This document shows positions 32,241 to 45,951 of a stretch of 64,000 nucleotides of DNA, one piece after another (the first letter of the stretch is position 1; each line of letters starts with the position of its first letter). Under the pieces are notes generated by a model. It made no database searches. It was not told the DNA's origin and saw only the letters and a list, made by a program, of their open reading frames with translations. The stretch covers positions 32,606,720 through 32,670,719 of the forward strand of contig OY720346.1 in the NCBI GenBank assembly GCA_963082975.1, given 5' to 3'. Source of the stretch: Labia minor. Taxonomy: Eukaryota > Arthropoda > Insecta > Dermaptera > Spongiphoridae. A program made the translations under genes and the position numbers.

Positions 32241-32831
32241 TACCGACCGATGATAGTAAGGCAGGTATTGTTTTCACACCAAATTTCACATGTGGAGATT
32301 TTTACATATCTCCACGAATCATGCATTTTCTTAACAGAAAAACGTATTTTTAGCATGATGTCTGTCCGTATAGATGTGTACAGCCTGAACGGCTCAACCG
32401 ATTTTGATGAAATTTGGTATATTTACTTAATGCATCAGTGGGATGAATTGATCAACTTTTGGTGCAAATCCGGAAACCGGAAGTGGTAGTATTAGCGATC
32501 GACGATAGGAAGGGAAGGGTTATTTTCACACCAAATTTCACATGAGGAGATTTTTTTATATTTCACCACGAATCATGCACTTTGTATTGGTTTTATCCTC
32601 GAGAAAAATCATATTTATTAGTTTTTTCTTGATTTAAAATTATATGACGTCACAGCCTGGTCTTACATATATATTATAAATAAAATAAAATTAAAAATAT
32701 TTATGTTATATTCATATCTGTTTTTTATTACATTAATAGATATATTAAAATTATTTGAAATTGTTTCTGTAGCTGGAAATTAATTTTTCAAACCGTCGGT
32801 CGGTTCGGACCTGGCCACAGGTCAACTTATT
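32241..32831 (-). repeat. GACCTG-hairpin repeat family, copy 2
   Basis: Near-complete reverse copy of 7073-7700, including CCGATTTTGATGAAATTTGG and the hairpin GACCTG-GCCA-CAGGTC at 32808-32823. Both outer ends show the same GTCGGTCGG-type words as copy 1. Confidence 0.85.
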
Positions 32832-32929
32832 TTTATGAAGGAATATTGGAAATGTCGGGAATTAAAAAATTGTAGAAAAGTTTCTGTTAAATGAAAATTT
32901 TCTACAATCTTCTTATGTAATTAACATAT

Positions 32930-33370
32930 CTAAAAGAAACGAATAATTTTTTATGTATATAAACAATATATATTTGAAAATTAATAAAAATTATAAAATT
33001 ATATTTACAAATTATGTCGTGATCTCACTATTAAACATATCTTATTTACATATTGTTTTTTCGCTTGTGCGAAAATTTGACAATTTTTGAATTGTTATTA
33101 TTGAATTTATACAGGTAGATGAAAATAGTAATGTTCTAAGTAAAAGATAATACATAATACATAATATTTATTTGAAAATTAATAAAAATTATAAAATTAT
33201 ATTTACAAATTATGTGGTGATCTCACTATTAAACATATCTTATTTACATATTGTTTTTTTCATATATTGTATTAAAATCTTCTCTTGTGAGAAAATTTGG
33301 CAATTTTTAAATTGTAAATATCTAATTTGTATTTCCAACAGAAAGGAATGAATAATGTTTTATATATATA
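32930..33370 (+). repeat. Tandem pair of AT-rich repeat units, about 198-bp period
   Basis: About 90 bp from ATTTGAAAATTAATAAAAAT to ACATATTGTTTTTT occurs at 32973 and again at 33171 with one or two differences. The units belong to the CGAATAATGT dispersed family. Confidence 0.8.
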
Positions 33371-33464
33371 TAATATATAATTTCCAAAAAAAACAATATA
33401 AGACGTATAAATTTACACCTTTGAAAATAGTTTTATTATTAAATACACAAAATATATTATAGTC

Positions 33465-33710
33465 TAGGTTTTTATTTTATATAGCCTTTTCCTAGACAAA
33501 GAAAAAAAAATAATAATTAATTTACACTTTGAAATATAGTTATTAGCTTAATATTAAAAAAGAAACATTGTATAGATAATTACGACCTTGGAGTCACCAA
33601 TTAGCTGTAAAAAAAAAGTCATGTAATCCCTTTTATATGTTATGGGAAAAAAACATATATTTGTATCAATTTGTATATTTTTGGCTAATAAACATACTTT
33701 TTAAACTAAT
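33465..33710 (-). repeat. Dispersed repeat, about 240 bp, copy 2
   Basis: Reverse complement of 10003-10245, with the shared core ATTACGACCTTGGAGTCACC. Nothing else is recognised between 33711 and 34063. Confidence 0.75.
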
Positions 33711-34063
33711 TAAACTAACACAAAACATACCATCTTCTCGCTTGTTGTAAAATCGCTGTTTTGATGATTAATCCATCTGAGAATGATAACAAATAATTTT
33801 AAAATAGTTTAATATATATGTTTGGAATATCGAATTATAAGTACATGGGTTGATCGACAGGTCTGTTTAATAAAAACTTAGCCTTATTGTCTTGGATCAG
33901 GAATACGGAGAAATAGAAGAATAGTTAAAATAGAAAGAAAGTCGTTCATTTTCAATAGACAATAGAATATATTGTTGAAATTGTCTTTTGGATGAAAATA
34001 TAAAAAATAAAATAATTTAATATATAATAATATACACATATAAATATATATACTTTATTTTAT

Positions 34064-34606
34064 GGTATATATTTAAGACCCCCTACACCTCGCAGAATTT
34101 GATGAAACTTCGCCAGTTGATTCTTTGATTAATTCTAAGAAACTTTTTCCTTAGGCATTTCTTGGGAGAACTTCTAGTTTTCGAGATACAAGTGATTAAA
34201 GATTGGATATCAATTAGATGGTTATGAATGTCGAAATGTGCAGTCATTAAGAAATTTTCATTGACTAATTCACTAATTATTCACATATTCACTAATTTTA
34301 GTTTTTTTTCTGTTCGGTTTGGATATAGGAATATTATTTTATTAATTTATTTTTTAATTTTTCTATATACAATCCGAACTGAAAAAACCGAAAATTAGTC
34401 GCGCCCTCTGCTGGTCAAACTGATAAGACATGGTAGCTAAATGGGATATCAATGGATTGATATCCAATCTTTAATCACTTGTATCTCGAAAACTAGAAGT
34501 TCTCCCAAGAAATGCCTAAGGAAAAAGTTTCTTAGAATTAATCAAAGAATCAACTGGCGAAGTTTCATCAAATTCTGCGAGGTGTAGGGGGTCTTAAATA
34601 TATACC
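34064..34606. mobile_element. Foldback element, 151-bp identical inverted arms
   Basis: The arms 34064-34214 and 34456-34606 are exact reverse complements by direct reading, starting GGTATATATTTAAGACCCCC. The 241-nt interior contains a second, imperfect inverted pair (TAGTTTTTTTTCTGTTCGG against CCGAACTGAAAAAACCGA). A single diverged arm lies at 25303-25405. Borders lie in TA-rich DNA, so a TA target duplication is possible but not provable. A transcript across it would form a long perfect hairpin. Confidence 0.9.
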
Positions 34607-35005
34607 AATATATTTTATATTAATATAAAATAATTTATATAATAAAATTTTACTTACTTTAAACATGTTTGCAATTGCTGCCTTCGGATCTCGAATTTTT
34701 ATGCTCGAGATAATGTATGGCGAGGGGATATCTGTGACACACACACAACTGGGGGATGATTGGGGATGATTTTACAAGACCAAGGAAATCCTCTTTTAAA
34801 TTAAGCACTCCAGCAGTGAGATCTCTTGAGCGCCTGCAGCGCCATCTCTGTGATACATGTGATATATTATGTTTATTTAAGGTTATATTTGGTTAAAATA
34901 TTTATATTTCGTAGATTTTATGAAATATATCAAATATTAATTAATTCCATATTTAAATATATAACTATTATTTTTCATTATTCTAATATACCTATTTTAT
35001 TAAAA
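34607..35005 (+). promoter_or_regulatory. DHX33 upstream region
   Basis: 400 bp between the foldback element and the DHX33 start codon. It includes a GC-richer patch at about 34680-34860 with GGGGATGATT twice in tandem and GAGCGCCTGCAGCGCCAT. Position suggests the promoter and 5' UTR; no specific site is claimed. Confidence 0.4.
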
Positions 35006-38000
35006 ATGGATCCAAGAAATAATTCTTTTAATCATAATCGTGGTAAAAGAAGACCACAAACATATTCAAATGGTTCAAATAAAAAATTAAAAACAAATTA
35101 TTTAAAATCTACAATTGAAAGGCCCACATTACCTATTTTAGATTACAAAACAAGGTAAATAAATATTTAAAAAAATATTTAAATGGACTCAATTTTACTT
35201 GTTTTCCTTTTTTTAAAGCCTTTTAAATGAAATTAATAAGTATCCATCATTGATAATGATTGGGGAAACTGGATCTGGTAAAACAACACAATTGCCTCAA
35301 TTTCTTCATGAAATGGATAGAGATCAAGTTATTGGAATTACTCAGGTACTTATTTATATTATTATTTTTTTTAGTAAAACATATTTTGAATATAAAAAAC
35401 AAATTTTTTACTTAATAACATTATATGTCTGTAATAAATTGATAATAATCTTTTCTATATTAGCCTAGACGAATATCAGCCATCACTATATCAATTAGAG
35501 TGGGACAAGAAATGGGTTCAAAAATTGGGGATATCGTTGGATATAAAGTCCGATTTGAAGATACCACAACATCTAAAACTAAGATTAAATACTTAACTGA
35601 TGGAATGCTTTTAAGAGAAAGCATGCAAGGTAAACTACAAAATATACATTCAAATATATTGAAAATCTCTCAGCAATGAATGAAAAAGAGAAGGAATTTT
35701 CACACAATAATCTATCAAATTATTATGTAATAATCCCTAATCAATCGATTATTATTAATTTAAATTATTTTTCTTAGATTCACTTTTATCATATTATAAC
35801 GTTATAATATTGGATGAAGCTCATGAACGCACTGTAAATACAGATATTTTATTTGGAATTGTTAAACAGGCACAAAAGAAAAGAAAAGAAAAGGGTATTA
35901 GACCATTGAAGGTATTCTCTAATTATATCATTATTTTCTTAATAATTTAAATATATTCAAATTATATTTTCGCCTTCTTAAAAAAATCATTACAATATAT
36001 ATAATAATTAATTTTTGTTTTAAGATAATTATTATGTCAGCAACTTTGGATCCAGATTTATTTAAAAATTATTTTGAATGCGAATCAGTCTTCGTTGAAG
36101 GTCGTCAACATCCTGTATCTGTATACCATTCAAATAAGCCTCAAGGAGATTATTTCTTTTCATCATTAGTTATGATTTTTCAAATTCATCGTGAAGCACC
36201 TCCAAAGTATTTATTATTATTATTATTATTATTATTTTATGTTGAAATAGTGAAATCTATGATTAAATATTTAATTTGATTTTTAATGATACTTATAAAT
36301 ATTTAAAAATTACCAACTCAAATTTAAGCCCAGTTTGAAGATTAAATCAATAAATTATTAAATTTTTAATTAGCCATTTGAAAGTGGTGGTTATATTATA
36401 ATATTGATTTCAGATTGTGAAATATCTGTTAAATTTCACACGTCAATTATTACTAATTAATTTGTTTCTTATTTTATTTTTTTCTAAAAAAGGATAATTT
36501 CATATTAAATAAATTTCTTAAATATGATATATTTAACTAATTATATAGGTGAGGAGAAATAATAATTCAATTATGTAATTAATTTGATTTATTTTAAGAT
36601 ATTATTTGCTTTTCTAAATTTAAATTTATAATTTTTACAATTGACTAATTATGAAAGTCATTTTATAAAAAGAAATGTATATAATCAAATGATATTTTTA
36701 TAAATTAATAGAAACATTTATCATACTTGTTTTGTATATTATTTAATTTATTATTTCACTATTTTAACTTTTAATAAAAATTCAACTTCCACAATAGTGT
36801 ATATTGAATTCAAATTATGATCTTTTTTATTTATTTTTTTTATTTTTTAGTCATGATATATTAATATTTTTAACTGGACAAGAAGAAATTGAAGCTATGA
36901 TTCAAAAAATTAAACGTGTATATGCTGTGAGTTTTTCAATTGTTCCTTTACTTTTCAACTTCCAATTTATAATAATTATTTTTTATTTTAAAAGGATTTA
37001 AAAGAGAATAATATTCGTTTAATTCCTTATCCATTATATGGCTCAATGAATCCAAATACACAATTGAATGCATTCCGTAAAACACCACCTGGTTGCCGGA
37101 AAGTTATATTAAGTACAAATATTGCTGAAACATCAGTTACTATTCCTGGAATTAAATATGTAATTGATACTGGAATGGTTAAAGTCAGGTAATATATAAA
37201 TATTAATATTTTTTTTATTTTAATTAAAATATGAAATATTTATATATTGGGAACATTTTTAATAGGAAACATATACCGGGACTTGGTATAGATGTGTTAA
37301 AAGTACAACGAATTTCACAAGCACAAGCTTTGCAACGTACGGGAAGAGCAGGTAGAGAAAGTGCTGGAATTTGTTATCGGCTTTACACAGAGGATGTAAG
37401 TAAAATATCTACAATTGATATAAATATATCACTTAATTTAATTAATTTAATTTCTCTCCATCCCTCATATATTATTAAGTCCAATCATATAGTCATTTTC
37501 TAAACATAATAATACTTTTGGTGTCAAATAAATAATACAATTGAAATTGGTTAATATTAAAATATTTTCCAATTTAGTTGTTGATATATCTCTTAGAATT
37601 TTTACCGACTAATTAAAAGACATAAAGTGTCAAATTTAATAAGAAAATATTATTTTTTTGTTTAATTAAAATAATAATAAAGATGATGAGCAAATTTGAT
37701 TACGATCAAATTTCTCAATTAACAACATTTGAGTTTGCCATGTGGGCCAGGTATAGTATTTTGTCGATGGAGCTTAATTTTCTCTTCCAGTCCAAGGGAA
37801 ATTAATTTTTATTTTTAATAAAAATAGCATTATAATTTATTATAATGGGTATTCGAAAGATATTTTTGAACAACTTTAGAGAAGTGTTTTAGTATAAAAG
37901 CTTTTCTTTTAAATTTTTTATTTTATTAAGTAATGAGATAGTTTTTTGAAATTAATTAAAGAGGTTCGATGGCAAGAAAAACAAAGATAAAATACCAAAT

Positions 38001-39584
38001 TCTTGATAAAAACTTTTAATATTTGAAAACAATGATACAATGATACAACCATATATCTCAGCGGTAGGGGAACTTTTTTAATCATTACCCCAAAATATTT
38101 TTGTTTAAGTTTATATTATCCCATAGTTTATAAAATAGCAAATTAAAAATATATACTTTTTACTCACAAGTTTCATTTTTACCCCGGTTCCCCGACCGCT
38201 GATATATCTATATAAATTGGCTTTACATGGAAGGTTGAAGTTCTTTTATGGGAATTGTGTATTGATTTTTTATTACCGTATGTGATGTTCACAGGATTTA
38301 GGGTGATTCCTCGAGAAAGAGAAGCATTATTATTAATTAATTTACTTCCAAAATCTCAAAAGAGAAATTGAGAGGTGTGTAAGCAGCAATGCTAAGATAG
38401 AATAATAATTTTTTTTTTTAGGAATTTAATCAAATGCCTTCAAATCCGACACCAGAAATTAGAAGAAGTTGTTTAAGTGGTGTTATTTTACAAATGCTTG
38501 CTTTACGAATTAATCCAAAAACATTTGATTTTATTGATCGACCATCAGAATTTGTAATTATTTCAATCACTTTCCCCTTCCTTTTGTTATGTTTTGTTTT
38601 ATAAATTATCTTTTTTAAGGCAATTTTGGAAGCATTAGAAGAATTGAAATATCTTGGAGCAATTGAATCATTAGAGAATCTAAATTTAACAGATATTGGG
38701 AAAAAAATGGCACAATTTCCAATTGAGCCACGTTTTAGTAAAATGATATTAATTGCAAATGAATTGGAGTGTTTGTATGTATCTCCCTCTTTATTAATTT
38801 ATTTATTAATCCATAAACATTAAAAAAAATATTAATTATTTTATTTTAGAAATGCAATTTTAACGATAGTTGCTTTAATATCTAGCGAGAATATTTTTGT
38901 AAGTCCACAAACGAAAAAAGAACAAGCTTTAGAGAAAAGAAAGAAATTTTCTTCAACATTAGGTGATCATATGACACTTTATAATGTTTGGAAATGTTTT
39001 AAAAAAGAATTTAATAGTTCAAATATTAATGTAAGCTATTTTAACCTAATTATTATTATTATCATTATCATCATTATATATATATATATATTCATTATAT
39101 TATTTTTTTTTAACAGGAATGGTGTTATTCTAATTTTCTTAATAGAAAAAATTTGGAACATGCATATAAAGTACGAAATCAATTAAAAGAAATATGTAGA
39201 AAATGTAATATAAATTACCAATCAAACACTGAAAATGATACTAATATACGAAAATGTTTACTTCATGGAATGCCATTTAATGTTGCTTATTTACAAAAGG
39301 ATAAAAAATATACAACGGTAAAATTATTTTAAAGAAAAATATTTTTATATAGCCAATTATACTATTTTAATTAATTTTCTTTACAAAAATAGGTAATAAC
39401 AAGACAAACAGTGTATATTCATCCATCATCGGTATTATTTAATACTCATCCAGAAATGATTTTATTTAATGATTTAGAAGACACAAGCCGATTATATGTA
39501 AAACAATTATCTGTTATCGAACCTGAATGGTTTAATGAAGTGAAAACCAATTTAAATGGAGGTGCACGATTAAAAAGATATTAA
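35006..39584 (+). CDS. DHX33: DHX33-type DEAH RNA helicase, complete, 13 exons
   Basis: ATP-dependent DEAH-box helicase; DHX33 promotes rRNA synthesis in the nucleolus and translation initiation. Exons are 35006-35154, 35219-35345, 35464-35629, 35778-35911, 36025-36206, 36851-36926, 36995-37188, 37266-37395, 38422-38553, 38620-38774, 38850-39030, 39117-39317 and 39393-39584. All are GT-AG and in phase, giving 672 residues (human 707). The start [16 protein letters not shown] is followed by motif [14 protein letters not shown] in [11 protein letters not shown] in [28 protein letters not shown] and [11 protein letters not shown]2/OB-fold text follows: [25 protein letters not shown] and [10 protein letters not shown]. 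The TEDEFNQM and [10 protein letters not shown] region fits DHX33 better than the splicing helicases. Intron 8 carries a dispersed repeat and a MITE. A broken copy lies at 25427-26525. Confidence 0.93.
37820..38345 (+). repeat. Intronic dispersed repeat, copy 2 (filled site)
   Basis: Lies in DHX33 intron 8 and is homologous to 23355-23755 in DNAJB11 intron 5, but interrupted by the 38059-38201 MITE. No ends or coding frame were recognised. Confidence 0.75.
38059..38201. mobile_element. 143-bp hAT MITE with paired empty site
   Basis: Ends CAGCGGTAGGGGAAC / GTTCCCCGACCGCTG are inverted with one mismatch. A perfect 8-bp duplication ATATATCT lies at 38051-38058 and 38202-38209. The homologous repeat in DNAJB11 intron 5 has a single ATATATCT at the corresponding place. 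Non-coding. Confidence 0.92.
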
Positions 39585-41131
39585 TTAATTAATGACAAAT
39601 TTTACTGGAACAAATATATATATAAATGTATATAATTGTGAATGAATGAAATGTGATAATAGATAAAAAAAGAACATGAGAAATAATCAATTTCATTAAG
39701 TTATTTCATCAACATTGTTAATACTGAATTATTAAAAATAATTTTATATTCTATTTGATTAGGAATGAGAAAAACTAATTTGTATTTGTTTTTTTGTAAA
39801 AATATACTAATTTTTTATATTTTATTGAAAATAACTCATTTAATATCTTCCAGTTTTTTGTTGTTTATTTCTTTTTTCTTTTTGATGAATAGATAAAATA
39901 AAAATGTATTATATAACAAAATCATATATAGGTGAAATACAATTTTCTTTATTTAAATCTTAGGTTAATTTAATATAATGATAACTACAAATTTAAAAAT
40001 GGATCATCTGAATAAATATTAACCAGTAATTTAGGGTTTTCAACCTGAGATGTTAATATGTTTTCTATACAAAACAAATTCACCGCTCTATTATAAAGTA
40101 CCAAACTCGGAATTATTTAAGAATATTGCACACCACAGACCATACCACCATACCCTAAAGACATGGTAACTCAATGCTATTTTGTGACATTAAAAGCATG
40201 CAGAATGCCCGCACATCGGGCTTGTGGGAGGTATTTTAAATTTTTTTTTTAATGAATATTGGGAATTTAAAAATTATTTATTGAGATATAAAATTAACAT
40301 TACAGCAATCAAATATGCTTTTTTCAAAAATGTTAGTTTTATATTCAAATAAATAATTTTTAAATTAACAGAAAACTCCACCATCTTTTATGTAATTTAC
40401 ATAAATAAAATAAACGAATAATGTTCTTGTTAATATTTAATATTTATGGATTAAAAATTTCCTTCAATGTAAATATTTGAAACGAGAGAAATACATACGA
40501 ATTGTTCTTAGCGAGAAAGAAATTTATAAATAAATAAATAAATAATAATTTCTATTTCCATAAAGATCACAAGAAATCCATTAATCATTGATTAACCAAG
40601 AATAATTAATCAAACGCATTTTTAATCATCTAAGTTTATCAAACAACTGATTACTCTAAATGTGGTTTTAAATATGAGTATCACGCACCTAGAAATCTAA
40701 GAAAAGGCCGTTAACAAGGATTAGTGAACTACAATTTATTCCCAGACGGTAATTATCCATGACAAGACTCTTAAGTTTACTTATAATGTTTATTCACAGA
40801 CAGTCCGTTCTAAGACAAGTATTGATCGTGGAAATGTAAATAGAAGGAAGGAAATAAGAGCAAATTTTACTGTTTGTGTAATTTTTGAGAACAAATAGTT
40901 AAAATTAAATTAACGTTTTTCCCAATAGAAATAAAACAAATTTCAATTTTATAAAAAAAATTAATTAAATATTTAATAACGAAATTATTTCATAGGAAAT
41001 ACATCATGATTTAATAATAATAATTTGATACAATTATAATTATATTCATTTAAGATAAAGATCAAATTTATTAAATTCATTGGAAAAAATACCTTAAGAA
41101 TTATTTATTTTATTTTTTTCACAATAATAAA
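39585..41131. other. Convergent DHX33/NEDD8 spacer
   Basis: Contains the two 3' UTRs and, at about 40205-40450, a dispersed repeat that starts near the hairpin GCCCG-CACAT-CGGGC (40208-40222) and ends after CGAATAATGTTCT. Nothing else is recognised. Confidence 0.55.
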
Positions 41132-42139
<1,008 letters not shown>

Positions 42140-43482
42140 TTTGATAAATATATAAAAATCTAATTATAATATAAAATACAACTTTATTTTTTATTGTTTC
42201 TTAAAAAAAAGTTTGGTTATGTGAAATGAAGAGAAAATCAAATTCAAAGTGGAAAAGAAGAGAAGATAACATTAATGCAGCATGTAGATTGAAATTTAAT
42301 ATCAAAATGCAACGGGCTCCCGTTTGAGCGCTGTTTGTCAGAAATTATTTATTTATTTATATTTTTTAAAAAATTTAAACATACAATTTAATTAAAAAAA
42401 ATATAAAATATGATATATATATATATATATTTAGACTTATACAAATATAAAGCAAGATTTTGTTTATAAAAAACTTAAAATGTGTCATTTCTTAGTAGTT
42501 CAAAAATCTAAATTGAAAATTTTATAAATGTTTCCTAATTTACACAACACGTAATATATATACATTCTTTCACTTAAATTAAATACTTTATTTACGATTT
42601 AATAAAACTAACTTATAAAATTTAAGAAATATATTCATTAAGTACCTCTCAATTCACCCCACATAATTTTTCTCCATTTAACCACTAATGACTATATTTT
42701 TTAATTTTTTCAAATTAAAATGTATAATTTTGTATACTTTTTATATTATAACGTTTTTCTCAACTTCACTTGGCGTCTGTCTGTTCGCTCTTTTGACAAA
42801 TTGATATCGATTTTTCATCAACTTAATATGGATATACACTTTTGAAAATTTTTATAGATATTTCAATCGATCTCTAGAAGGTATAGAAGAAATATAATTG
42901 AATTATAATTAATTAATTAATTGTAATATAAGTAGCGATTAATTACTTTTAGTAACTAACTCCTTTTGTATTGCTCCGATTAATTTTTTTTTCATCGGAT
43001 CCTGAAGCATAAATATTGATTTCAGAATAGATTTTCATTTTGAAAGTAATTAAGAATATTTTATACCATTGAAATTAATGATGAATTCTTATTAATCAGC
43101 ACTATCGTCGATGAAGTAGGGGAAGTTTTTCCCTCAAATGGCATAGAGAAAAGATCCTTTTTTCAGAACATTTGGAACAAAACTTGTCGCCTATCTGACG
43201 TCACAGCCGCCATTTTACCTACATCAAAACATTATATTTTCCATTGATCTTAATGTTAATATATCATCAAATTTCGGGCCTTTTTTCTGGAAAATTATGT
43301 GAGCAAAAATTTTCTCATGAAGAACAAACACTTTAAATTTTATTTTATTTCAACTACAAGTTGTTTTGATATGCATATATGTATAAAAAAAATTAAATGT
43401 TGATGAAATGATAAAATGATTACAAAAAATATATTTATTAATGTATTTTTTTAATTACAAAAATAAATTGTTATACATTATG
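42140..43482. other. Spacer upstream of NEDD8
   Basis: Holds the NEDD8 promoter region next to its start. 42750-43330 has GC-richer patches that may be old repeats. No reading frame or transposon end was recognised. Confidence 0.4.
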
Positions 43483-43490
43483 CTGAAAAG

Positions 43491-43859
43491 CAGACCGGCT
43501 CTAGGATTTTTGCGCTCCGATGCAGAACAGTAATTGAAACCATACAACCAGAGGCGAATATACTTTTTTTTAGGGGGGAGGGCTAAACTCCAAAATTTTT
43601 CTGCGGAAAATTTTTTTTTAAAGAAAAGAAACTAACTCTTTTTGCCGCACTTCAAAATTTTTTTTTGCTGAACCTAAGTTTTCCGCATTCGTCCAAAAAT
43701 TGCAAAATTTTCAAATAATGCCAGGATAAATCTTATGAATATGTACGCCGAAGGCGAGCAAGGGAGTTCAGAGGGTTAAATATCGCGTAAATTATTTCGA
43801 CCTTATACGGAAGCGCCCCGAATCGACGCATCCAGTGCTTACACGTAGAGCCGGCCCTG
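43491..43859. mobile_element. 369-bp hAT-like MITE
   Basis: The left end CAGACCGGCTCTA and right end TAGAGCCGGCCCTG are inverted repeats. They are flanked by a perfect 8-bp duplication CTGAAAAG (43483-43490, 43860-43867). The interior is non-coding. A related CAGGGCCGGC word occurs at about 47268 inside another element. Confidence 0.88.
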
Positions 43860-44448
43860 CTGAAAAGAAATCACTTAATTTTAGTTATGTGGGGGTAACA
43901 AAGCAAAAGTCGTGATTATTTTATTATTTTTGAGGTCGGTTCGTGCATCCATTTGCAGAACATGACATGATAATTATTTTTAAAAACAAAAATAAAATAA
44001 CAACTATCTATAATCTAAACCTGATCTAAACCCAGGTCTAAACTTAACCTGGTCTTAGAATCTAATAAAAAATAATTTAATTTTAAATACAAATTAAATT
44101 ATTAAAAACTATTTCTAATTATTAAATTTATTAATGTTTTGCAGTATACAATGTGGCTGACAAGAATTTCTCCCTACTTTTTTGAAGCCACCCGCCACTC
44201 CTTAAAACAAGCCTTAGTGTCACTCCATACCTCCATGTTTTTTTAGAGAAATGAAATAAAAAAAAAAGCAAAATGTGCAGCATCGTACACGTGGCGGAAG
44301 TGAAACTTCTTACAATCTAGAGAATAAGATAAATTTTAGTTGAGAGTGTGAGTGAGAGAGAAATAGAGAAAAATAAAGGGATCATTTCGAAAGACATATA
44401 ACAGTATAAAATTTTCGTAACAAATATTCGCTTTATTATTATTATTAT

Positions 44449-44966
44449 CTACTCTATCATCATATCTACATTGCCTGTACTATTGTCGGTTGGTGCTTCA
44501 ATTGGTAATACTGATATTAATGGCTTGTGATAACTAAAATAAGATATATATGTTCGTGATTCGATATTTTCTATATAACGTGTAAAAACAGCATCTATTG
44601 TAGTTCCAGATTTTGTTGTTGATTCCTTGGGATCGTTATTTATAAGCAGACCAAATGTTTCTCGAAGAAAGTTGATCAACGGCAACGAATCATCTCAGAT
44701 CCAAAATTTACATTAAAATCTCCCCCGAGAATTAGAGGGATTTTATCTTCGCCTCGTTCAAGTGCATTAGCACTTGTGTGGCTATAAACCAGTAGTGAAC
44801 GGTGTATGAAATAAATAATATCGTCTAAATTTTGGTCGTTATTTTTTTTCGGCATAGTGAAATCTGTGGAGTAGAGAAAAGCAGTTTTAAATGCAATAAT
44901 AATTTTAAATTGATTTAGTAGTGTTAAAGTAATGTTGAGATTCGGATAAATAACGTGAATGGTCAT
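44449..44966 (-). pseudogene. Endonuclease/exonuclease/phosphatase-fold relic
   Basis: Two overlapping minus-strand frames make one broken domain. 44966-44676 ends LILGGDFNVNFG, where GDFN is the catalytic signature of DNase I/AP-endonuclease-like folds. 44685-44449 continues with FLRETFGLLINNDPKE, STTKSGTTIDAVFTR and YFSYHKPLISVL, the terminal acid/His motifs. A frameshift lies at about 44680. LINEs more often have an SRIDYI-like form here; the SGTTIDAVF form is what I associate with Helentron-type endonucleases, though this is not certain. Confidence 0.7.
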
Positions 44967-45300
44967 CGACGCACATAACTGTATGTGAATCGCCGACCAT
45001 GTTCACACACACAATTACATGCGTCGGTATGCGTGCACGCTGTATATTTGACTTGAGAATTTTAATTATTTCACGATATATATCTTATCTTATTATGCTA
45101 GCTAAAATTGTATATATCTATCTATTTATCTATAACCATTGGTTCTCAAAAACCGCTCTAACGATTTTTTTCAAATTCACACTAGATATAGTATTTATAA
45201 AGAAAAATTGAGTTTTATTGATTACATCTCTTGAAACTTACAGCTTCATTATTAATTTCTTAATTGAAAATTATATATGGGTGACGTAAATGGCATCCAT
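44967..45300. other. Unassigned stretch inside the 2.5-kb element
   Basis: Between the endonuclease relic and the tandem-repeat block. No domain was recognised. Confidence 0.35.
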
Positions 45301-45930
45301 TTTGAAATTTTACTCCCGCCTTTTTTTAATTTTGTATTAATATTTTTTTTATATTTAAAATATTTTAAAATTTATTATTTAATTTCGAAATAAAATTAAA
45401 AATATTTATTTTTAATAAAATATATATATATATTTATTAATCCCGCTTTTTTTTTAAATGATATTGTATTAACATTTTTTTATATTTAAAATATTTTAAA
45501 ATTCATTATTTAATTTCGAAATTTTATATTTAAAATATTTTAAAATTTATTATTTAATTTCGAAATAAAATTAAAAATATTTATTTTTAATAAAATATAT
45601 ATATATATTTATTAATCCCGCTTTTTTTTAAATGATATTGTATTAACATTTTTTTATATTTAAAATATTTTAAAATTCATTATTTAATTTCGAAATTTTA
45701 TATTTAAAATATTTTAAAATTTATTATTTAATTTCGAAATAAAATTAAAAATATTTATTTTTAATAAAATATATATATATATTTATTAATCCCGCTTTTT
45801 TTTTAAATGATATTGTATTAACATTTTTTTATATTTAAAATATTTTAAAATTGATTATTTAATTTCGAAATAAAATTAAAAATATTTATTTTTAATAAAA
45901 TATATATATATTTATTAATCTCTCTCAAAA
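45300..45930. repeat. Tandem array, about 174-bp unit
   Basis: TCCCGCTTTTTTTT occurs at 45441, 45616 and 45790, and TCCCGC also at 45314, giving periods of 175 and 174 with a shortened first unit. Units include ATTTAATTTCGAAATAAAAT and TTTAATAAAATATATATA. There are roughly three and a half units, with few differences between them. Confidence 0.9.
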
Positions 45931-45951
45931 AATATGAAATACGTTTAATAT

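Noticed and set aside
32211-32489. Frame reading TVRIDVYSLNGS-like text
   Set aside because: It lies in a dispersed non-coding repeat; the same DNA recurs at 7073-7700 without coding conservation.
45300-45930. CRISPR-like array
   Set aside because: Units are contiguous AT-rich tandem repeats with no distinct spacers, in a eukaryotic genome.
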